Shown piece by piece: positions 15,899-20,879 of a DNA stretch of 20,879 nt (positions within the stretch are counted from its first letter, which is position 1; each line of letters starts with the position of its first letter). The position numbers and the translations under genes were made by a program. The DNA comes from Bacteroidota bacterium (lineage in GTDB: Bacteria > Bacteroidota > Bacteroidia > Chitinophagales > Saprospiraceae), in contig JAJRUR010000065.1 of the NCBI GenBank assembly GCA_024277695.1, positions 1 through 20,879 on the forward strand, in the 5' to 3' direction. The notes beneath the pieces were generated by a model. That model was not told the origin of the DNA, did not search any database, and was given only the letters and a program-made list of their open reading frames with translations.

Positions 15899-16912
15899 TT
15901 ATTTTTTTTCAAAAAAATAAGTATAACCCCAAAATAGATGATTGAGTAATTGACGCTGCCCAAATAATAAATCTCCATCTCGGTCTCGGATAAAATATCG
16001 AAAGACCACCCTATCCTCAAAAAGATCACCATCAAAAGCCTTTTCATGATCATAAACTCGATGCGGAATAAAATCCCAAATTTTTATTTGTCCATCTTTT
16101 TTCTTTAAGTACAATGTAGCAAACGGTACAGCCTGCATAACTTTGTCGCGTTCTTTCCAGTCATTTTTGTAAGCCTCTGCTGTAAATTTTTCAATTTCAT
16201 AAAAATAACGCTGAAATATAGACTTGGGAGCTTGTACCTTACCTTGGTTTGTAGTTTTGAATATTGGCTCGACGACAAAACCATCACCTCGGGCAGTTAT
16301 TTGGAAGGATTCGTCTTTATGTGTGGGATAGATCAGTTTAAAAGTATCTAATTGCTTAGAAATGTTTCTAAAAATATTACGATCCCGCCAGTCATCAAAT
16401 TTTTTTTCAAACTGAGGGCGTATGCTCCCGTCACGTCCTTTGAGTTTCATCATATAGGGTTGATCATACCCATCCACAATCATTTGGGTAGCTAGACCAT
16501 CAGGTGAAGTACCCCCAATATAAAATGACCTGATGCGCTTGCCGGATTTATCATAAGCCTCTACTTTTATCCCACGTGTAGCAAGCTCTTTCATAATATG
16601 ATCATAAGCATTTTGTGTAGGAATAAAACTCAATTCCATCGCTCTAAGTGCCATCAAAGTACCATCGATAACATCTTGATTCGCTCGGTATTGATCATTA
16701 AGAACCCAATGATCCTCCATACGTGTAAGCGTCACCGGCTTGGAAGTTCTAGATGCGATAAAGAGTTTATAGACCTCGTCCGTATTTTCTATTCTGAACA
16801 GACGATCACCTTCTCGTATTCGGCCTAATTGCTGTTCTTCTTTTTTTGTCAAATAGAATATTCCTGCAGCCAATACGATCATCAGGATAAAGAGCGATAG
16901 TGTTTTATTCAT
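15899..16912 (-). CDS. DUF4340-like protein, likely accessory to the Gld ABC transporter
   Basis: A 337-residue protein with one N-terminal transmembrane helix (about 4-22, then KKEEQQ) and a periplasmic beta-rich body. The start of the body is typical of DUF4340: VYKLFIASRTSKPVTLTRM followed by WVLNDQYRANQDVIDGTLMAL (about 47-90), and later FYIGGTSPDGLATQM (130-144). DUF4340 proteins are often encoded beside GldG-type ABC subunits and are presumed extracytoplasmic partners; no biochemical role is established. Here it follows gldG by 96 bases on the same strand. A weak promoter (TTG at 16971-16973 on the minus strand, 23 bases, then TATATTTT at 16940-16947) may give it separate expression. 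The C-terminus is aromatic (YTYFFEKK). Family assignment is by pattern and context. Confidence 0.65.
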   Translation of the reverse strand: MNKTLSLFILMIVLAAGIFYLTKKEEQQLGRIREGDRLFRIENTDEVYKLFIASRTSKPVTLTRMEDHWVLNDQYRANQDVIDGTLMALRAMELSFIPTQNAYDHIMKELATRGIKVEAYDKSGKRIRSFYIGGTSPDGLATQMIVDGYDQPYMMKLKGRDGSIRPQFEKKFDDWRDRNIFRNISKQLDTFKLIYPTHKDESFQITARGDGFVVEPIFKTTNQGKVQAPKSIFQRYFYEIEKFTAEAYKNDWKERDKVMQAVPFATLYLKKKDGQIKIWDFIPHRVYDHEKAFDGDLFEDRVVFRYFIRDRDGDLLFGQRQLLNHLFWGYTYFFEKK

Positions 16913-16939
16913 ATGTGATCTATGCGTTTTTTTTTAAAA

Positions 16940-16973
16940 AAAATATACTTCTTGACTTTTGAGGAATCTGCAA
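16940..16973 (-). promoter_or_regulatory. Weak candidate promoter for the DUF4340 gene
   Basis: On the minus strand TTG (16971-16973) is followed after 23 bases by TATATTTT (16940-16947), seven of eight bases of TAnnTTTG with only the last G missing. It lies 27 bases before the ATG at 16912, next to a T/A tract at 16927-16943. Spacing is at the upper limit. Confidence 0.3.
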
Positions 16974-17008
16974 AACTACATAATTACAACTCTCAATATG
17001 TCCTATTG

Positions 17009-18694
17009 TTAAGCAAATCGTTTGCGTCGTACCCACTGGTACAAAATACCAAATATTGTCAACATCAAAAGTGGCAGAGCTATATTGATCAATCGCCACT
17101 TCAATTTATTTTGAGCATCTGCCCTGTCCAATAATCTGAGCTTCAATTTTTTTGTCCGACTCTCTAAGAGATTTTTTTCATCCAACATGTACTCGACCAA
17201 ATTGAGCAAAAAATCAGCATTGGCATACTGACGTCGTTCAAAACGGTTATATCCTAAACGTCCTGTCTTACCTGTTCGCTGATCGACTTCGTTCATAGCT
17301 ATGTTTCCATCTGAAATGACAGCGATTTTGGTTGCCGGACTGATCGACTTAAAACCTTGGCCTATACGTTCGAGCATTTGCATCATTGTACTTGATACAC
17401 GATGATCATATAGAGAAGAAAAAACTCCGGAAAGTACTGTTCCGAGGATCAAATTTTTCTTATTAAACTTTGAAGGGTCAGTACCTGTCCTAATGATCTC
17501 AAAGCCTAGACGCATGGGATAGGTTTGGGTTCTGCTATAATCCGATGAGGAGAGGATGATTTCTTTTTTTATAGCTGTTTTTGTCCTGATGGTATCCATC
17601 GTACTGACAAAACGCATATCTATCCGATCCAGACCTGCTGTCACAGGGTGTTCGGGATTGCCTACTACGATCGGAAAGTAAAACCACGGTTTGAGATCCA
17701 TCAAAGGCTTATCTCCTTGCATGGACACAATCATAGGTATGCGACTGCACTCCAAGTCCATCAATAGCGTAGGATTGATCCTTATTCCGTATCTAAAAAG
17801 CAGATCATCCAAATTGGGATCTACTATAGGAGGAATATAATCCGGTTTTGGCGTAACATCATCGAGCTGCGCATCTATCCGGTCAATCATGAATATAACC
17901 TTTCCCCCATTCATAATATACTGGTCAATCAGAAATTTGGAGCGGTCGGATAATCCTTTGGTCGGCCGAATCAACATCAATAGATCAATGTCCGGATCTA
18001 CTTGTGTCACACTGTCCAAGTGGAGTCTTCCTGTTGCATAAAATTTCCTGAGCCTTACTTCCAGATCGGTGGTATGTTTTTTTGAAGCTTCTCCGTTACC
18101 AATCGTTATGGCGATTTTGGATTTATCCTTTTGATACAATTGAGCAATCGCCGAAGAAAATTTGTACTCAAGTTGAGCAGCTGCATTGTTCAGAATTACT
18201 TCACGCGGAACACCAGGCACATCGGGTTCCATAAGATTTACGATAGACTCTCTCGTACCGTGATGAAAAATAGCATAAGGATAGATCTTCTTTTCTGATA
18301 TTTCGTCCTGCCCCGGCATCACCAATCGTAAGGGACTAGCTCCACGTTCGATCATCTGGCGCTCAAAAGATTGATTGCTTTTGGGGTCACCATCCAAAGG
18401 ATTTTTAAACTCAAAATCCAAATAGCCATTTGTCTCCAGACTAAAACGACGTAACATCTCTTGAGTAGCCGTCTGCAATCGTTTGATACCTGCAGGAAAT
18501 TCACCCTCTAAAAATACTTCTACATAGATACGATCATCCACATCATCCAAAAGCTGTGTGGTAGGCTCACCCAATGTAAATCGCTTGTCTTCAGTCAGAT
18601 CTATCGATCCATAAAAGTAACGACCAAGTATATTGATAAAAATAATGATAACCAATACGATGACTGCTTGTATGATATGCTCTAACTTCTCCAC
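17009..18694 (-). CDS. gldG: Gliding motility ABC transporter substrate-binding/auxiliary protein GldG
   Basis: A 561-residue membrane-anchored protein that works with GldF and GldA as an ABC transporter needed for gliding in Flavobacterium and tied to outer-surface protein export. One transmembrane helix lies at about 8-28 and another at about 538-555, followed by the basic end RRKRFA. The large part between is periplasmic and matches the ABC auxiliary (GldG-type) domain, beginning with the family motif RFTLGEPTTQLLDDVDDRIY (38-57) and VFLEGEFPAGIKRLQ (60-74). Length is normal for GldG. A central segment carries a DUF-like Rossmann strand (LLMLIRPTKGLSDRSKFLIDQY, about 255-277). The start follows the gldF stop by one base, so the two are translationally coupled. 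The next gene, DUF4340, is 96 bases downstream. Confidence 0.93.
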   Translation of the reverse strand: MEKLEHIIQAVIVLVIIIFINILGRYFYGSIDLTEDKRFTLGEPTTQLLDDVDDRIYVEVFLEGEFPAGIKRLQTATQEMLRRFSLETNGYLDFEFKNPLDGDPKSNQSFERQMIERGASPLRLVMPGQDEISEKKIYPYAIFHHGTRESIVNLMEPDVPGVPREVILNNAAAQLEYKFSSAIAQLYQKDKSKIAITIGNGEASKKHTTDLEVRLRKFYATGRLHLDSVTQVDPDIDLLMLIRPTKGLSDRSKFLIDQYIMNGGKVIFMIDRIDAQLDDVTPKPDYIPPIVDPNLDDLLFRYGIRINPTLLMDLECSRIPMIVSMQGDKPLMDLKPWFYFPIVVGNPEHPVTAGLDRIDMRFVSTMDTIRTKTAIKKEIILSSSDYSRTQTYPMRLGFEIIRTGTDPSKFNKKNLILGTVLSGVFSSLYDHRVSSTMMQMLERIGQGFKSISPATKIAVISDGNIAMNEVDQRTGKTGRLGYNRFERRQYANADFLLNLVEYMLDEKNLLESRTKKLKLRLLDRADAQNKLKWRLINIALPLLMLTIFGILYQWVRRKRFA

Positions 18695-18695
18695 G

Positions 18696-19427
18696 CTATG
18701 ATCGCTTATATTTCAAATTTAATCGAGTGAGGTACAAAAAGAAAAAAATCAATCCGCCGAAGTATATAATATCCCTCGAATCGACCAAACCACGACTGAT
18801 CGAAGCATAATGATAATCCATACCCATCTGCTGGATCAAGTCATCCCATTTGCCTATAAAAACGGGAAATTTGCTCATAAAATAAAATGCCCAATAAAAA
18901 GTAAAACACAAAAAAACTCCAATGATAAAAGCCACAATTTGGTTTTTGGACCAAGACGAACTATAAATACCAATCGCTGCAAAACTCATACCCAACAATA
19001 CCAATCCTAAATAAGATCCAAGCACTCCTCCGGCATCAATATTGCCTTGAGGACTTCCCAGTTGATATACTGAATAGTAATAAACCAATGTCGGTAGCAG
19101 CGTACAGATCAATAGTGCAACCGCTGCAAAATATTTTCCCCATATAATCTTCCAGTCGCTTATCGGCTTGGTCATCAGTAATTCTAATGTCCCAAGCTGT
19201 CGTTCTTCGGATAGAAGGCGCATACAGATAGCAGGCACCAAAAAGGCAAATATGATGGGTGCTATACTGAATAATTGTTCCAGAGTAGCATAATGATATT
19301 CCAGAAGACTATAATCAGGAAATACCCACATGATCAATCCCAAAACCAATAAAAACGAACCCATCACGAAATAGGCTATTGGCGAACTAAAAAATGCATT
19401 GATCTCTTTTCTAAAAATACTCCACAT
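18696..19427 (-). CDS. gldF: Gliding motility ABC transporter permease GldF
   Basis: A 243-residue ABC-2 type inner-membrane permease. Six hydrophobic segments are seen, at about 17-35, 52-70, 98-117, 134-155, 162-185 and 220-236. The cytoplasmic loop after the second helix holds LSEERQLGTLELLMTKPISD (72-91), the EER/coupling-helix signature of ABC-2 permeases that touch the ATPase. The length matches GldF of Flavobacterium. It is encoded 26 bases after gldA and one base before gldG, so the three form one operon. The short C-terminal tail is basic (KYKRS). Confidence 0.93.
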   Translation of the reverse strand: MWSIFRKEINAFFSSPIAYFVMGSFLLVLGLIMWVFPDYSLLEYHYATLEQLFSIAPIIFAFLVPAICMRLLSEERQLGTLELLMTKPISDWKIIWGKYFAAVALLICTLLPTLVYYYSVYQLGSPQGNIDAGGVLGSYLGLVLLGMSFAAIGIYSSSWSKNQIVAFIIGVFLCFTFYWAFYFMSKFPVFIGKWDDLIQQMGMDYHYASISRGLVDSRDIIYFGGLIFFFLYLTRLNLKYKRS

Positions 19428-19453
19428 AATATAAACAATATTCTTTACATTTT

Positions 19454-20359
19454 TTATGCTTTTGTCAATTTTCTAAAAACATCCTCCATAGACAGATCTT
19501 CATTTTGGAGCCGCAGCAGAGGATTATTATTTTTTACGGCAAAGTTAAAAATATCTATGCGCACCGAGTCCACATCCGATTCAATCTCATATTGCTTATG
19601 AGAAATTTGGCGAATATTTTTTATACTATTTATCTCAGCTAACCTCTCAAGCGATATCGGGTTTAAAAACTCTACACGCAAGATCTTTTTTTCTTGCAAC
19701 ATTGAAGACAAATCCTCTGTTCTGGCATCTGCCACTAATTTGCCATGATCAATGATAATCACTCGATCACACAAAACCTGAACCTCCTGCATGATATGCG
19801 TGGATAAGATAACTGCTTTTTGCTCACCGAGCTCTAGAATCAACGCTCTGATCTCATCCAGCTGATTGGGATCCAAACCCGATGTAGGTTCATCCAAAAT
19901 GAGCACCTTAGGGTCGTGCAGCATAGCTTGTGCTAGACCAACCCGCTGACGGTATCCTTTCGATAGGCTTCCAATCAATTTCTTTCGCTCAAGGCTAAGT
20001 CCTGTTTTAGCAATCATCTCTTCTACTCTAGATTTGCGATTTTTAATGCCTTGGAGCTTTGCTACAAAGTAAAGATATTCCGTCACATACATATCAAGAT
20101 AAAGTGGATTGTGCTCCGGCAAATATCCGATACAGCGCTTCACTCCGATCGGATCCTTCGCCACAGATTTATCACATACCCATATCTGCCCATTACTCGC
20201 AGGAAGATAGCCTGTAATCATCTTCATGGTAGTAGACTTTCCTGCACCGTTTGGCCCTAAAAAACCAAGTATTTCACCTGCTTTGAGATCAAAACTTATA
20301 TGATCGACAGCAGCTTGCTCGCCATAAATCTTTGTCAGCTCCTCTACCTTAACAGACAT
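19454..20359 (-). CDS. gldA: Gliding motility ABC transporter ATPase GldA
   Basis: A 301-residue ABC ATPase that powers GldF/GldG. Motifs in order: Walker A GPNGAGKS (35-42), the Q-loop region YLPEHNPLYLDMYVTEYLYF (79-98) in which Glu replaces the usual Gln, as in other GldA-like and ABC-2 ATPases; signature LSKGYRQRV (132-140), Walker B VLILDEP (152-158), D-loop SGLDP (160-164), and the switch His188. The tail after 220 is the usual C-terminal extension of the family (RIDIFNFAVKNNNPLLRL). In Flavobacterium gldA is encoded apart from gldFG, whereas here it is first in a compact gldAFG operon. It is the first gene of the minus-strand series, with no intact gene in the 520 bases upstream. No good TAnnTTTG was found before it. 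Confidence 0.92.
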   Translation of the reverse strand: MSVKVEELTKIYGEQAAVDHISFDLKAGEILGFLGPNGAGKSTTMKMITGYLPASNGQIWVCDKSVAKDPIGVKRCIGYLPEHNPLYLDMYVTEYLYFVAKLQGIKNRKSRVEEMIAKTGLSLERKKLIGSLSKGYRQRVGLAQAMLHDPKVLILDEPTSGLDPNQLDEIRALILELGEQKAVILSTHIMQEVQVLCDRVIIIDHGKLVADARTEDLSSMLQEKKILRVEFLNPISLERLAEINSIKNIRQISHKQYEIESDVDSVRIDIFNFAVKNNNPLLRLQNEDLSMEDVFRKLTKA

Positions 20360-20879
20360 AATGTTTTTAGTTTGTTCATTCAGTCAACGAATATGTAGCA
20401 ATTTTATGTCATAGAAAAATATAGATCTCCATAATTAAGATGGATGAGCTTCCCGATGGATTCTGATTGTTTCTATAATGAAGAGGAAGATGGGGTTTTT
20501 TAGTAAAGGTATAATTTCGACGAAATTATACCTTATTAAATTATTATATAATACATACATTACTATATATCAATTACTTATTAGTTTTAGCAACTATTTA
20601 GTAACAAATATTGTGTTATTCGGCAGCTCAAATCTTTTTTGAAAGACATTAGAAATTATTGGCTTCTTAGCTACTTTACTCAAGTTTCGGTAGTCACAAA
20701 ATAGAATAAAAAGGGAGTTGTATGAACTATAATTAACTGAACTTCAGCACATTGTAGTTGTGGACAAAAAACATCTCCCCATGCAATTTACAAATATCTT
20801 CAAAATCACTACCGGCTACTTTGTATCTTTTTGACAATACTCAACAAGTTTTTAAGGAGTTTTTCTGTCAGATTTTTGA
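20360..20879. other. Non-coding region upstream of gldA (520 bases)
   Basis: No intact gene reaches the right edge. It holds a 29-base palindrome at 20506-20534, a very AT-rich stretch from 20535 to 20585, and two minus-strand frames that read like protein but are stopped (about 20600-20700 and 20733-20837). It must contain the gldA promoter, but no clear TAnnTTTG match with a placed TTG was seen. Confidence 0.5.
20506..20534 (+). repeat. Perfect 14-bp inverted repeat with a one-base centre
   Basis: AAGGTATAATTTCG (20506-20519) and CGAAATTATACCTT (20521-20534) are exactly complementary around a single A. It lies 147 bases upstream of the gldA start. Neither strand has a T run after it, so a simple terminator is unlikely; an operator or a replicated element edge fits better. 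Confidence 0.7.

Noticed and set aside
1..20879. CRISPR arrays, tRNA or rRNA genes, toxin-antitoxin or phage genes
   Set aside because: No regularly spaced repeats, no tRNA T-loop pattern and no rRNA-like sequence were seen, and all large open frames are accounted for by envelope or metabolic families.

Overview
The window looks like chromosomal DNA of a Bacteroidota bacterium, probably of the Saprospiraceae/Chitinophagia kind; the lower-rank placement is inference. Four things point there: a contiguous gldA-gldF-gldG gliding-motility ABC transporter; a good Bacteroidota-type promoter (TTG-N20-TAnnTTTG) before a type B L31 gene; the Bacteroidota GlmU-like protein whose N-terminus lacks the usual nucleotidyltransferase loop; and a TPR/PD40/SPOR cell-envelope protein related to PorE. 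The DNA is AT-rich by eye and most starts lack a strong Shine-Dalgarno, as is usual in this phylum. No rRNA, tRNA, CRISPR array, intact insertion sequence or phage gene was seen.

Layout. Positions 2-3458 (plus strand): the end of an MFS transporter, rpmE2 with its promoter and terminator, a GlmU-like protein, and an overlapping spermidine-synthase-like methyltransferase. Positions 3466-5766 (minus): an outer-membrane beta-barrel protein and a short-chain polyprenyl diphosphate synthase. Positions 5767-6280: a divergent non-coding gap. Positions 6281-8897 (plus): a membrane-anchored FMN/3Fe-4S glutamate-synthase-like oxidoreductase and a lipoprotein with YD-like repeats, 7 bases apart. Positions 8898-9382: a non-coding, hairpin-rich gap. 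Positions 9383-10873 (plus): a class V aminotransferase-fold enzyme. Positions 10997-20359 (minus): a long co-directional series that reads, in transcription order, gldA, gldF, gldG, DUF4340 protein, zinc-dependent phospholipase C/S1-P1-type enzyme, DUF368 (PopT-type) polyprenyl-phosphate transporter, and the TPR-PD40-SPOR protein. Positions 20360-20879: no intact gene, but a near-perfect palindrome and possible gene debris.

How the genes fit together. The minus-strand series is an envelope cluster. GldA (ATPase), GldF (permease) and GldG (periplasmic-facing partner) form the ABC transporter linked to gliding and type IX secretion, and the DUF4340 protein is a likely accessory. The DUF368 protein probably returns undecaprenyl phosphate across the inner membrane for wall synthesis. 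The SPOR protein probably attaches to peptidoglycan. The rest is mostly housekeeping metabolism: sugar-nucleotide, isoprenoid and amino-acid type enzymes. I did not find a clear new defence, secretion or mobile system. The strongest leads are the PorE-like protein that carries SPOR domains where an OmpA domain is expected, the palindrome upstream of gldA, and the gldAFG-DUF4340 arrangement.
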